This document shows, in pieces, positions 30,221-40,773 of a DNA stretch of 64,000 nt; the stretch's first letter is position 1; every line of letters starts with the position of its first letter. The notes under the pieces were generated by a model, which was given only the letters and a program-made list of their open reading frames with translations, was not told the origin of the DNA and did no database searches. Location: positions 6,440,001-6,504,000 of the forward strand of contig OY759218.1 in the NCBI GenBank assembly GCA_963662175.1, given 5' to 3'. The stretch is from Aradus depressus. Lineage: Eukaryota; Arthropoda; Insecta; Hemiptera; Aradidae. A program made the position numbers and the translations under genes.

Positions 30221-30811
30221 GCTGGGGAAGATACGTTTTCAGGCTACGTAATACAATTCGATATTGTGGAGGAGTGGACCTTCAAATAGCGAACAGACAG
30301 TACACTAAATCAAAATAAACTTTTATCGCGATCCATACTCAATAGGATCTGTTTTTTTTCTTCAGTATTTACATAATTTCTTCAATAATTAATGGCGGCT
30401 AAAGCTTGAAAATGTATAGGCCCTGTTCTTTTCTTATTTTTTATTGCTTTGTTTATATTCTTAATCAATTTTGTTTTTTGGCCCATTCAAGGAGATATAT
30501 TTATACGGATGTTATTACCGTATTGGAGTTATGCATAATGCTAAACTAACCCGCCTCTTTGTCCGATATGACTGAAAATCAAACTGTATTATTGACTTCT
30601 GAATCCACAAATATAAGATCGTTTCCATATATTCTATCTATCCTGAGTTTTCGGGCCAACAGAGACATTCGCACATGTCACAAGATATGAGGATGGAAAA
30701 ATTTCGATTGATAATACTACGTACACTATAAGCTGAGAAATAAAAGAAATTTTAATTATCATGATTTGGCTGAAGACAAAAGAAGTTCTCGCAAATAAGA
30801 TAGAATTTCAG
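30149..30811 (+). repeat. Segmental duplication, copy B (240-bp deletion)
   Basis: Matches 26107-27000 with only scattered differences, but jumps from TATAGGCCCTG (ending 30425) straight to TTCTTTTCTTATTTTTTATT. The right boundary is after AGATAGAATTTCAG at 30811. Confidence 0.9.
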
Positions 30812-30824
30812 AAGCTTCCCTTGC

Positions 30825-31250
30825 CTACTTTTTATGGGGTTTTGAATTTAAATACAAAATTCCATATCGATACATTTACATTACATCAGCAGTTATTGGA
30901 ATTTTTGAGCTTCCTCCCCATCGGCTGATTCCGCTTTAAATAAAAAGGTGTTTCCCTTATGGGTTTTGAATTTACATATGTAATTTAGTATCAATACATT
31001 TATTACAACGGCAGTTATTAAATTTTATTGTGTTAAGCTCTCCCCCCCTCCCCCTTGAATGAAAATGAAAACATGCAATTTCATGTCGGGTTATCGTGTA
31101 TACAGACACACAGACAGTAATATATTTTTTTTTTCATTTTTGGAATCATGGAATATATAATCGGAAGATATGAATTGCCGGGAAGAAACATTGAATTTCT
31201 GACAGATCACACAACTTCCCCAATATTTCGTATACGTGGGGAATTACTTA
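30825..31250 (+). repeat. CTTCCCC-family partial copy
   Basis: Modules (TTACATCAGCAGTTATTGGA, TTACAACGGCAGTTATTAAA) and a hairpin end, CTTCCCCAATATTTCGTATACGTGGGGAA. Confidence 0.75.
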
Positions 31251-32740
31251 TGCCAGCCACTTTTTTACTGATGACTCGCCCTCCCATGAAATTAATCTCA
31301 TATTGGCATTACTGGTATATGAAAATAAAGTGCTGGCGTCAGCGGTTTTCTTTGTTTCAATGTACATCTTAATTCTGGAAGTGACTTTTTTATACACAAT
31401 AATGCCAGTATAAAATTATTTTGGAAGGGGAGGGAGCGTAATCTGTAAAAAAAGTGTTTTGTGTACGAAATTAAAGAATTTAATAAAAAAACTGCCAATA
31501 ATAAATAAAAATATATTAAAAAATTCGTATAGTCTATAACTATAGGTGTACGGTGAACAAATATGGGGATCTATGTATGAATTATACGTTCTTTGGAGGC
31601 CGGGGGATTCGAATATATTGAGCTCAATATATACTTTTTTTTAAATTGACAGTTACCATCGGTAAAAACCGAATAGTTTTCATGACAATTATGGATAATA
31701 AGACAACGTTCTTTTTTTTTTGTTCTACAACCAATAATTCGATAGGATTATTCGTTTTTGAGTAAATGAAGTAAACGTCTAAAAAAATGGGTTTCAAAGC
31801 GACATTTTAGAACGGTTTTCGGTTGTTTCTCGTAAACCGGGTGACATTCGAAATAAGTGTATTTCATAAAAAATGTGTCTTTCAGGTTTTCTCTACAACT
31901 TTTATTTGATGAAATTTTTAATTAGGTCATAAATATAAGCGATATCTTGTAAAATGTGCTTAGGCTCCTAAGTGATCTCAATTTTGGTCCGATTTCAGCC
32001 AAAATCTAATCAGATCTAAGTTAGCATACGTGAAATCTTCATATCAAATTTCAAGTTTATCTTAGCTCCCACCCCCATAAAAGGTTTGTAATCTCTTGAA
32101 ACTGTGACGAAAAGGCGAATAGATATATATCTTGCGCACCTGAGTTAGGTTTTGGAGGGGATAGGTGGAGTGACCGTGACTGCCTCTAGCCCTGACGATG
32201 TCTTTACTTCGTTGTCGTGAGTAGGGGAGATAATTATCTCCCCATTGTCGTGTTACGTTAGTGATGTCACACGAGGTTATAAGCTATTTTAGCAAGTGTT
32301 GTAAAAAATTGTTATTAATTATTACCAACATATTATATATCAAGTTATATATATGTGAATTAACAGGATACACATGACATAATATTACTCCCTGTACATT
32401 CATTTCTGTAACTATAAGCTGATTGCAAAACATCGCTCAACAAATAAAATATTGCTTCATTAAAAAGTTGGCTACTGAAATTTCATTCCTCATTTTTTTT
32501 CCACTGAACTCATATACAGGATATTTACAAATAACTACGAGAGAACTAATTGGACTCTATGGATATATATTTTAAAATGTATCACACATTTCTACGTAAT
32601 CCTATTATCTATTTTAAAGCGATATACGAACCGGACGCCATACCCTCGGTCCCGATCAAGTCGGTTGAGAGGGAGTCAACTTTACTGTTTCGTAAGTAAA
32701 GTAAAGAACTCCGTGACCTGATAGTATCTGGGATATCCGG
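31251..32740. other. Largely unassigned sequence
   Basis: 31395-31435 (AATGCCAGTATAAAATTATT, then GGAGGGAGCGTAATCTGTAA) matches one end of the small MITE at 60155-60345. A perfect 20-bp palindrome, GGGGAGATAATTATCTCCCC, lies at 32224-32243. The remainder has no recognised gene or repeat. Confidence 0.45.
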
Positions 32741-32742
32741 AG

Positions 32743-33099
32743 TCAGGCAGCACCCATGTGGAGTCCAGGCGTACCCGGATTTCCATGGCTAAAGGGCTCA
32801 TCTATATCTGCTCCTAAAGGTATATTGGGTCTACAGAAGTTCGAGGTGACAGGAACATCCAAGACGAAGTCTATGGGCGGAGCTGCGGCCAGCACTTCTA
32901 GCGCAGCCGTAGAGACAGTGCGATATGCCTTTGTAACCATTAAAAGGGCTGCTCTCTGGGCTTGCACCAGAATCACGGTCCGCCGCTTCATGAGGCGATG
33001 CCACCTCCCGGCAGCGGAGTACCTTGCTACATCCTCAAATACCCCATTGTAGTAGTATTTCCAGCTGTTCCAGAGAGTCAAGCTGTTTACCTTTTTCAT
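32743..33099 (-). pseudogene. LINE ORF2 fragment (R1/I-like, post-palm region)
   Basis: An uninterrupted 118-residue minus-strand frame. Its core, RTVILVQAQRAALLMVTKAY, then RTVSTAALEVLAAAPPID, matches the 'L---QR--LL-ITKAYRTVSTDALCVLAGVPPLDL' block found after the palm in R1/I-type arthropod retrotransposons. Its first part (LWNSWKYYYNGVFEDVARYS) fits the preceding 'L-YG---W' region. GC content is higher than the surroundings, as expected for a less decayed insert. Seen: block order. Clade: inference. Both ends are truncated, with no active-site motif. Confidence 0.7.
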
Positions 33100-33109
33100 A
33101 AATATGGAG

Positions 33110-33399
33110 GTATTTTATTCCCATTGATTCGGTAATCTCAGGTGTTGGGCCTTTTAGTTAATTTATTTTTTGATTTTGAATTCTGCTTGGTGCTATTTGT
33201 TGATTTTTGACGAAACTAATTCAATTATTTCACTTATCCCACGTCTAGAGGGTCACAAAATCTGTCTAGATCAGTATTCCTTCTAAAACTAGCTTCCAGG
33301 GAAGTACCATCCGTGTTTCATATCTCCAGCTCCCGTATATACTTCTGTCTCCTGCTGCACCCAGACTTATCTCTTCAGATGAACAACTATTGCAAATAA
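33110..33399. other. Unassigned sequence
   Basis: No recognised feature. Confidence 0.3.
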
Positions 33400-33600
33400 A
33401 AAAACTAAATACTACTAAATTTTGCTTTCTACAGTAGTTTCCTAAAAAAATGTAGAACGTTCAAGACGTGCAATTCTAAAGAAAGTGCACAGTAAAAAAA
33501 AATTTAGTCTTTTTTCTTTTTTTATTACGGCCACTCTGATATATGTATATGCCAAATTTTGGGCATATACACATATCAATAAATAAAAAGTAAGTCCCCT
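33400..33600 (+). repeat. Dispersed repeat, copy 1 (copy 2 split over 34870-34970 and 35240-35320)
   Basis: AAATTTTGCTTTCTA, GTGCAATTCTAAAGAAAGTG, CGGCCACTCTGATATATG and CAATAAATAAAAAGTA recur in the same order downstream. There, 270 bp of extra sequence (34971-35239) separate the halves. Confidence 0.65.
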
Positions 33601-33860
33601 TGACACGGCTACAGGAAGATCATCTCCAAAGAGATCTAGATATCTCTCAGCCTGCTGAAATAACTCGACTTTTCAAAATTTCTTAATTGTGCAATTCATC
33701 ATTCTTTCTAAACTTTAAAAATTTCACGTCCCGTGCTAAGCTGAACAGTTTCATAACAGAAAATCTGTTCCTTTGACTCGGCTACAGGAAGATCGTCATG
33801 TCTCCAAAGAGAACTCTAGGTATCTCTCAGCCTGCTGAAATGATCTTTCAAAAAAATATA
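33595..33860 (+). repeat. Direct repeat of about 90 bp, spaced 173 bp
   Basis: CCTTGACACGGCTACAGGAA...TATCTCTCAGCCTGCTGAAAT at 33595-33685 recurs at 33768-33855 (CTTTGACTCGGCTACAGGAA) with few changes. Not recognised. Confidence 0.7.
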
Positions 33861-34115
33861 ATATCAAAAAAAAAGTTATCTTCTTCCCTATTATGTTCGT
33901 TCAAAATCAGCTGAGTATATATATACATATTTTTTAAATTAAATATATTTAACAAATAACTTCTAACAAAGAACCCCTATAATGAATATTCCCAAGTATA
34001 ATCCTTGATTAATTTTAATCTGATCCTCAACATACTCGTATAACTTAATCCTAAAAAATATTAATCCTAATACTACCCTAATCCTAATACTACCCTAATA
34101 TTTCTTATATCCTCT
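33861..34115. other. AT-rich, with short duplicated AATCCTAATACTACCCT
   Basis: Two consecutive copies of a 17-base motif near 34063-34097. Otherwise featureless. Confidence 0.4.
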
Positions 34116-34119
34116 ATTA

Positions 34120-34260
34120 ATTCTTTTCTCTGCTCTTTAAACTTCTGAATTCCTCTTTCATTTGTTGAGCAAACTCATTAGCTAACTTCATTTTTTTCTT
34201 CTTTTTTTTCTTTTTGTTGGCTTTATGGTCACTGCATATTGGCCATGGTAGATGCCTATG
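34120..34260 (-). repeat. Retroelement 3' tail related to the window's right edge
   Basis: In minus sense GGCTAATATGCAGTG-like sequence (here CCAATATGCAGTGACCATAA), then AGCCAACAAAAAG and A-rich sequence. The same tail, with a longer A/T-run, is at 63932-64000. This suggests a shared 3' end with poly(A). Confidence 0.5.
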
Positions 34261-34300
34261 CTTAATGTACAAAATTAAAGAAGGAAACCGAGAAGAGAAC

Positions 34301-34425
34301 CCCGGGGCACCGAACCAGCGGCGAGGCCGGACCCGGGGCACCGAACCAGCGGCGAGGCCGGACCCGGGGCACCGAACCAGCGGCGAGGCCGGACCCGGGG
34401 CACCGAACCAGCGGCGAGGCCGGAC
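34301..34425. repeat. GC-rich 31-bp minisatellite, four units
   Basis: CCCGGGG marks units at 34301, 34332, 34363 and 34394, exactly 31 bp apart (CACCGAACCAGCGGCGAGG inside). Because 31 is not a multiple of 3, each strand reads the unit in three frames in turn, giving the open but artificial frames 34117-34533 (-) and 34214-34546 (+). It is CpG-rich, in an AT-rich setting. Confidence 0.9.
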
Positions 34426-34559
34426 CAGAGCACAAGAAACCGAACGCTCTTTAGCTAACTTCATGAAAGCATCACGGAACCATCCCATATCAAAGCCGGC
34501 ATTGCTCTCTTTTTCACTTTTAGTAATTGGCATTTTCTTATTTTAAATATATTCATACT

Positions 34560-35424
34560 AAAAATTTAATTTTAAATAAGCAAAAAAATATTTATCAAAA
34601 ATTTAACCCTTATTTTGTCTCTATTGTATCCTTTTCATTTTTTCAACCTGTCTCCCTATTTTACTAAATATAAATAAATTCTCTCATCAAAGTTTTGCCA
34701 AAATATGATAGGGCATTGTGGCGAAATCGTCCACACAAGGGATATGCCAAAAATGTGATAATTTAAAAAAAATTATGTTTTTAAATAAAATAAGAATAAT
34801 TTAAAAATAAAATTAAAATATATAAACAAATAATAAAATTATCACATTTCCTGTAGAAATTGTCGCTGGTCCTATACTAAATTTTGCTTTCTATAGTTTC
34901 CGAATATGGCCCTAAAAAATATCGAAAGTTCAAGAAGTGCAATTTTGAAGAAAGTGCACGTATAAAAAAAATATTTAATTAATAATTATTTCATTTGGAT
35001 TTCTTCTAAATATAATAATGAGATGAAATCTTGTTTTCCTAAATTTACAAAAATGTTCAATCTAATCCAAAGGTATAAATTATCTTACTGGGTTCCCAGA
35101 GAAAATGAATAGCGTAGAATAAGAGAACATTTAATTTATTTATCTTAACCTACATTAAAAACTTAATAACTAATATTGGAAAATAAAAAAAATCAAATTA
35201 TTTACAAGAAAAACCTTACTAACTCATTTCTACAACTATTTTAGTCTCTTTTGTTTTTGTTGTGGCCACTCTTTAAAATTCTTATATTGGGCATATATAT
35301 ATATCGATAAATAAAAAGTACCTTTGCTCATCTATGTACTTCCACTGTTATTTTTCACTCCTACTAGGTACACTTCCCTCCTTAACCCTAAAACATCTCT
35401 CTCTAGACGGTGAACACTACATCT

Positions 35425-35428
<4 letters not shown>
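34560..35428. other. AT-rich unassigned sequence with split repeat copy 2
   Basis: Contains the halves of the repeat described at 33400-33600. No gene recognised. Confidence 0.35.
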
Positions 35429-35462
<34 letters not shown>

Positions 35463-35530
35463 AATAATAATAATTGATTTTGTAATATATTAATGCTGAC
35501 GGCGTAAGCCGAAACCGGTACATTTTATGT
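35429..35530 (+). repeat. T29 run followed by a hammerhead-like remnant
   Basis: T29 at 35429-35457. At 35496-35516 GCTGACGGCGTAAGCCGAAA has the shape CUGA, a CGGC/GCCG hairpin, then GAAACCGG. The second GA of the core is missing, so it is a degenerate relative of motif 1 (shared GAAA...CCGGT). Confidence 0.4.
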
Positions 35531-35984
35531 ACATATTTTTGTAAAATTGAACAATATGAAAGTTAAACAAGTTCATTGTTTTATTATATTTCCACTATAT
35601 CCACACAGATCGCAGACATGTATTTCTTGTACTGTTTCGCATATCCCGCCTTTGTGTCTCATCAATATGAAATAGACTATGGAAGTCCCAAACTTCTTTC
35701 TACAAGCACGGAGTATTTTCCGAAAAAGTTACATTTAAGCATCAATTATTTACATTAAACTTCATTAATTAGAAGGCTGGTTGTGAAAGAGGCAATTTTA
35801 GCTTTTTCACTCAAGACTTACATCTTGTTTTGGAATGGAAAAGGCAGAATATAACTTACAAGGTACAGCAGCAATAAATTTATCTGGAAAAGTATATTTT
35901 ACTTACATTAAATTTCCAGAGGATACGAAACTACAATGTGGATTACATTCCTTTACCAACCTCTATAATTAATTTCAGATATAA
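35531..35984. other. Unassigned sequence
   Basis: No recognised feature. A 60-codon frame at 35576 lacks family signals. Confidence 0.3.
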
Positions 35985-36520
35985 AACCAAAAAAATCGAC
36001 AGTGAATCACCGGCAATGTACTTCCCCACCATGAATTAATCAACCATGTTTTCGCTCTCCCTCTAGAACTAATCAACCATTTTGGCAGGGACTTCTGAAT
36101 CCTTGAACTCAATTTGGTGTCGATACATTCATTACAAAAGGGCCGCCGGTATGTGTTCTTGCTTACTGAACTCAAGATCGCGGGTTCGAGACCCGGTCGA
36201 GGCCCTTAGGTTTTTAATCTGGAAGGTGAAAAAACCTTGAGCACGCTGTCCTAGGGATGAGACGTAAAGGTGGTTCCAAGCCTGTGCGATACCAGGTAGT
36301 CGTTAAAGACCCTTACCGTATGTGAATAAACCTAGGTAGGACTTCCACAGTAGAGTCGGGCTCAATCAAGTCCACCAGAGTGAGGTTGGTAGTAGGCGAT
36401 ATGACATCGTAGTTAACGCCCGGGGTTTGTTCTGGATACAAATATAAAATTTCATGTGGATACATCGTTATCGTGTCTACAGACACACACACACACACAC
36501 ACACAGAATTTTACTTCCTA
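35985..36520 (+). repeat. CTTCCCC-family copy interrupted by a SINE
   Basis: Flank and terminus (GTGAATCACCGGCAATGTAC) run to CGATACATTCATTACAA at 36139. The SINE occupies about 36140-36426. The copy resumes at TTCTGGATACAAATATAAAA and ends in an AC microsatellite (36482-36506). Confidence 0.8.
36140..36426 (+). repeat. tRNA-derived SINE (copy 4)
   Basis: GGGCCGCCGGTATGTG head. Box B GGGTTCGAGACCC is at about 36181. Body blocks TGCGATACCAGGTAGTCGTT and GAGTCGGGCTCAATCAAGTC, ending AACGCCCGGG. Box A is degraded. Confidence 0.85.
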
Positions 36521-36645
36521 TACGAAGTAAAAGAGAATTAATTTTCAATAGAATCAGCCAAAGGGGAAGGGAGGATCAGATGGGCAGGCTCAACTCAAAA
36601 ATCGGCACAAAAGAGAATTCAGAAGCCCCTAAGTAAGCCACAAAA
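36508..36645 (-). repeat. Compact CTTCCCC-family fragment
   Basis: TACTTCCTATACGAAG, one module (CCAAAGGGGAAGGGAGGATC, GGCTCAACTCAAAA) and AGAATTCAGAAGCCCCTAAG. Confidence 0.65.
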
Positions 36646-36664
36646 CACCGGTCTCAAAATCCCC

Positions 36665-38082
36665 CATATATACCGGGTGATTCATTTAACCTGAAAAACA
36701 AGAATAAATCGAAAAATAAGCTTTATCGAAAAAAATTGTTCAAACAAAAGTTGCAGGGTTTAAAGGGGGACATATAATGGTAATAAGAAATTTAACCTCG
36801 AGTGGCGTTTTTAGGGTTAAATCAAGGGCAACTTTGATTATCTCAATGGAAACCCATAGTTTTAATTGCATACTTGTATTCTACGTGAAAAAATACGTAT
36901 CTTTTGTAGGAAAAGTTTTGTTTGAAAATGCCAATTTTTTATGGTTTTGAGAATTTAAAAACACAAATATGATGCACAAAGAAATAAACATCGAGTAAAT
37001 TAAAAAGGATGTTATTGTAACAAAGAATCAATATTTTACACAAAATGTATTTATTTATTTATTTTAAAAGTAAATAAAATGTAAACATAACTGAAACAAA
37101 GAAGTTATTTATTACTACGAGGTGTAAACAATAGACCTAATTCGGTTGTAGTTGATATCTTGTGCTTTATCTATACGTACACAATATCAGTGATAAAATA
37201 TTGAATTTTTCTAAAAATTAATAATGGAATATTTAACTATCCCGCAGAAAATTGAAATTATTTTTATTTATGGAGAAGCTCGTCGTAGCATAAAGAATGC
37301 TGTTGAATTGTATGCTGAACGTTTTCCCGATCGAAGGCCAATATCTACTTCGTCTTTTTATCGTGTTGTAAATCAATTTTCTAAAGATGGTTCTATTCAA
37401 TCAAAAAAAAGGAAACCATGGAGAGTGAATGTATGGTACGGAATTATTGGGGATAAACGTATAGGCCCTTTTTTCATTGATGGTAATTTAAATGGAGAAG
37501 AGTATGCAGAATTTTTAGACCAACTTCTTGAAAATTTGACCCTTCAAGAAAGAATGAATCTGTGGTTCCAAAACGATGGTTGTCCAGCGCATTATACAAT
37601 AACAGCACGTGAATTATTAAAACGAGACTATCCTAACCGGTGGATTGGTCGAGGTGGTCCAGTAAACTGGCCAGCTAGGTCACCGGACTTAACTTCACCA
37701 GATTTTTTCTATGGGGATATTTAAAAGAACAAGTATACAAAAATGTGCCAACTACCACTGAAAATATGAAAGAGAGAATCAGAAATGCATGTCGAGAAAT
37801 TGACAGAAAAACTTTATTAAGGACGGTGCAATGTTTCATTCGTGTTGAAAAATGCATTGAAGTTCAGGGACATCATTTTGAACATTTATTAAGATGATAA
37901 TTAATTGTTGATGATTGGTGTGAAATTATTCAATTAAAATTTGTTTTCTAAATTGTGAGTAAAATATTGATTCTTTGTTACATAACATCCTTTTTAATTT
38001 ACTCGATGTTTATTTCTTTGTGCATCAAATTTGTGTTTTTAAATTCTCAAAACCATAAAAAATTGGCATTTTCAAACAAATA
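36665..38082 (+). mobile_element. Mariner-superfamily element with long terminal inverted repeats, right end truncated
   Basis: The left end begins TACCGGGTGATTCATTTAAC after a TA-rich site. Left 36917-37043 and right 37951-38080 are inverted copies of about 128 bp at high identity (TTTGAAAATGCCAATTTTTT, then GAACAAAGAATCAATATTTTAC). The right copy stops where the left would still have ~250 bp to its tip, so the 3' end is lost at about 38082. It contains one decayed transposase gene. Confidence 0.9.
37224..37897 (+). pseudogene. DUF4817/mariner-type transposase, internal deletion and frameshift
   Basis: ATG at 37224 opens an N-terminal helix-turn-helix region (IPQKIEIIFIYGEARRS...TSSFYRVVNQFSKDGS, residues 4-57), as in DUF4817 proteins. 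At about residue 65 it jumps to WRVNVWYGIIGDKRIGPFF, so the ~100 residues normally between, including the first catalytic Asp, are missing. Then come WFQNDGCPAHY (second Asp), RWIGRGGPVNWPARSPDLTS and SPDFF (third Asp). A frameshift near 37710 ends the frame at 37724. The other frame continues WGYLKEQVYKNVPTTTENMK to HFEHLLR and TGA 37895-37897. It is a dead gene and cannot move its own element. Confidence 0.9.
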
Positions 38083-38185
38083 TATGTACAATATATACAT
38101 GGTGGGCTGGCTAATAATATAAATGTGGAATCTGAAAATGCTTCCGTGGTCCAATTTTCTAAAGTCCTCTATGATTACATCTTTG

Positions 38186-38620
38186 TCAAAAATGTGGAAT
38201 CTCATCCGAGAATATACCCAGGAAGTGTGCTGCCGTCTCGTCTTCTTCTCCACAGGTGGGACTATCCTTGACTCTTGTGTGTAGGTGTCTATTGAACGGA
38301 CCGTGTGCTTTGAGAACTCCCGTTAGTTGCCGAAGCTCGTTCCTTTTGAGGTTCAGGATCCCATCCTTCAACACCTTGGACTCCCCTCCCAGGAACATCT
38401 TCAACTGTCTGCATGTGGTTTTTTCTCTCCATGACTGCTCCAAAAGATCTCTAGTCCACTTTTTAATCCGGGTTCGGCATGCCTGAAGGGCTTACTTGAA
38501 CCTTCCTCGGATAGTCGGTCCACCTACTCGTTTCCCTGAATTCCTGAACGTCCGGGAACTGTAGAGTCCAAATTTTTTGTAGTTTCATAGGGTGTTTGCG
38601 CACTCCCTTACTAGCTTTGA
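38186..38620 (-). pseudogene. LINE ORF2 C-terminal fragment (after the RNase H-like region)
   Basis: The minus frame 38186-38443 has LNLKRNELRQLTGVLKAHGP, FNRHLHTRVKDSPTCG and EEDETAAHFLG. This is the 'L-R-QLR-LTGLLTGH--L--HL---G-----C--CGEE-ET--H-L-C' ending of arthropod jockey/R1-type pol proteins. One Cys of the knuckle is missing, as CG directly follows SPT. A shift upstream near 38450 leads into poorly matching sequence. Truncated and inactive. Confidence 0.75.
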
Positions 38621-38699
38621 TATATTTATTATATGATATTAACTTTTTTTCCAGAGATATTCTGAAACACTTTAAAAAAATATAAAGAAATTCCAGTAT

Positions 38700-38760
38700 T
38701 TGTCGTGACCGAAGATGGTAGCTATATCGAATGTACTCCAATTATTTTATATATTTTATC
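38700..38760 (+). ncRNA. Degenerate hammerhead-like motif 4
   Basis: GTGACCGAAGATGGTAGCTA and CGAATGTACTCCAAT align base for base with motif 7 at 61490-61530 (GTGGCTGAAGATGGTAGCAA), but the core U is C and GAAA is GAAT. It is an inactive relic that confirms a dispersed family. Confidence 0.45.
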
Positions 38761-39213
38761 TAAACAATTTTTTTTTTTTTAATATACTTTTTTATATTTT
38801 TTACAATAATTATAGCTGAGAATTTTTCATTATAGTTGACTTAGATGTATTCCTTTGAGTACTTTATGGGCAATCGTCCCTTCTGAGGAGAAATAAAAAT
38901 AAAATATATCTCAGATGATGAGGATTTGAAAAAAGGCGAGAACTTGTTAACAGAATGAGGGCCCAAGCCTCCCCCCTCAGGACTTTATTGGATACCTCAG
39001 GATATTCTACAGAACCTCTTTCACACCATCCAGTAATAACATGGCGTAACTACACCCGGTCCAAGGAACCCAATTACCCAAGAATTTTTTCTTTACCTTT
39101 CCTCCTCTCTCATCCATTCATTATAAAGTAACTTGTATATTTAAAAATCAAAGTTCCATATAATACTTCTGGACCGTAATAATTGCAATATTTCTACTCT
39201 CCCCCCCTCCCCC
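38761..39213. other. Unassigned sequence
   Basis: No recognised feature. Confidence 0.3.
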
Positions 39214-39802
39214 CCCAGCTACTCGAAGTATAGGGGAAGTTATGTAATAGGACAAAAATTCGTTGCGGAGTTTCATGTTTTAAATTAACATGTTAAATTT
39301 CATGTTTTCAGACCTCTACATTTCAAATATTTAAAAAAAATGTCTTGTCTGTGTGTCTGTTAACACGATAACTCCCGATAGAAAGAATGTAGCGACACAA
39401 AATTTTATATATTTTATGAATCCAGAACCCTGTAATGACGACCACTAAATCAACCAAAGGGAAGGAGGGATTAGGGGGGAGACTTAACTGAAAAAAACTA
39501 TAATAACTGCGTCTGTAATGAATGTATAGACACAAAATTTCATAAGTGAATTCAAACCCATATAAGGTGAAACTTGTTAATTTTCAATCGGCAGAATGGA
39601 AGGGGGATCAGAGGGGGTTCAACACAAAAACCCCAGTAACTGCCGTTGTAATGAATGTATCGACTCAAAGTTTAGTATGAGGATTTAGAAGCCCCTATAT
39701 AAATGAACTGTTGAATATTAGCGCAAACGGTCGACTGGTTTTTGAGGGGGAGTGAAAAGTTATACTTCCCCAGTATATATACGGCTGATTCACCGTCGAC
39801 TT
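39214..39802 (-). repeat. CTTCCCC-family full copy (good reference)
   Basis: CCCCAGCTACTCGAAGTATA, then GGGGAAG, hairpin; CATGTTTTCAGACC; CGATAACTCCCGATAGAAAG; three modules; GGTCGACTGGTTTTTGAGGG; an abridged terminus TACTTCCCCAG and the GCTGATTCACCGTCGAC flank. The inner block TAATTGATTAATTCGTGC is shortened. Confidence 0.85.
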
Positions 39803-40084
39803 TTTGTTTTGTTTATTCAGCTGGATTCCCATGATATTAATTAGATTTCCCCCTGAAAAATATTTTCCCTTCTGGGAAATGCACAATGCAATCCATCGAT
39901 GCAATTCAACAAAGCTCCCATTATTTGTACAACAGAAAAGTTGTCATACTGACAATGCCACGGTTTATGTTACATGTCTAGTATTCAGATGCAAATGATG
40001 CACAAAGTTTTTATGTACAACTCTGAATTATACCCTTTTTTATTCTACCTGTCTGGCTTATACATAAAAAGTGTAATCACTGTT
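39803..40084. other. Unassigned sequence
   Basis: No recognised feature. Confidence 0.3.
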
Positions 40085-40099
40085 AAAAAAAAGTTATTC

Positions 40100-40235
40100 C
40101 TCTGAAAATTGTTGAGTGTCGTCCTTATATGGCTTTCTTTAAATTTACATATGAAATTTCGATCATCAATGGTCGATACATTCATTCTATCGTGTGTTAT
40201 TGTGTTCACGCAGACACAATTTTTTTGTTACCCTT
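40100..40235 (+). repeat. CTTCCCC-family fragment cut by the 40253 element
   Basis: GTCGTCCTTATATGGCTTTC, TCGATACATTCATTCTATCG and TTGTGTTCACGCAGACAC, then interrupted. Related sequence resumes just beyond the inserted element at 42140. Confidence 0.65.
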
Positions 40236-40773
40236 CAGCTATCCATTTTAAAGCCGGCTCCAGACATGCGATGTTTGTCACATACCGAACATTCGCCATT
40301 CGTCTAGGTACTTTGCTTGGTGTTCTCCGAATGCCGAGCACTTTGAAACAGATAATGCGAGCTTTGCCGAATGTTCGCCATGCACCGATCATTAGCGGAA
40401 CATTCAATACGAATACTTCTCTTGATAACAATAAATTGATAACAAGTGACTTGTTGCTGTCTGGATATAAATACCTACAATTATCCATTAATAATCCATA
40501 CAATATGGATACTGCATGATTTTTTTTATTTTAAAGTACATTAAAGCGACATACAGGCTTTTAAAGTCGTTTTTTAAACAAAATAAGTGATGTCACAAAG
40601 TGCGTTATGCCGTGAAAGCAATTCATAAGCTGAAAAAATTTTAAAATTCATATAAGTAAAATAATTGATGGAATTTGTTATTTTACCCAAATAGACACAA
40701 TTAAATCTTTTCTTCATTGAAACTAAATTGGGATTAAACTTTATCCTTAGAGAAGATTAGAAGATAAATAAAT

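Noticed and set aside
34117..34546. Long opposite frames of 138 and 110 codons with repeating RPRRWFGAPG-type and related peptides
   Set aside because: Produced by the 31-bp minisatellite, which stays open in several frames. Flanks are a poly-T-rich retroelement tail.
37224..37724. Intact transposase gene
   Set aside because: The frame is open for 166 codons, but it lacks the first catalytic block and is frameshifted before the true C-terminus.
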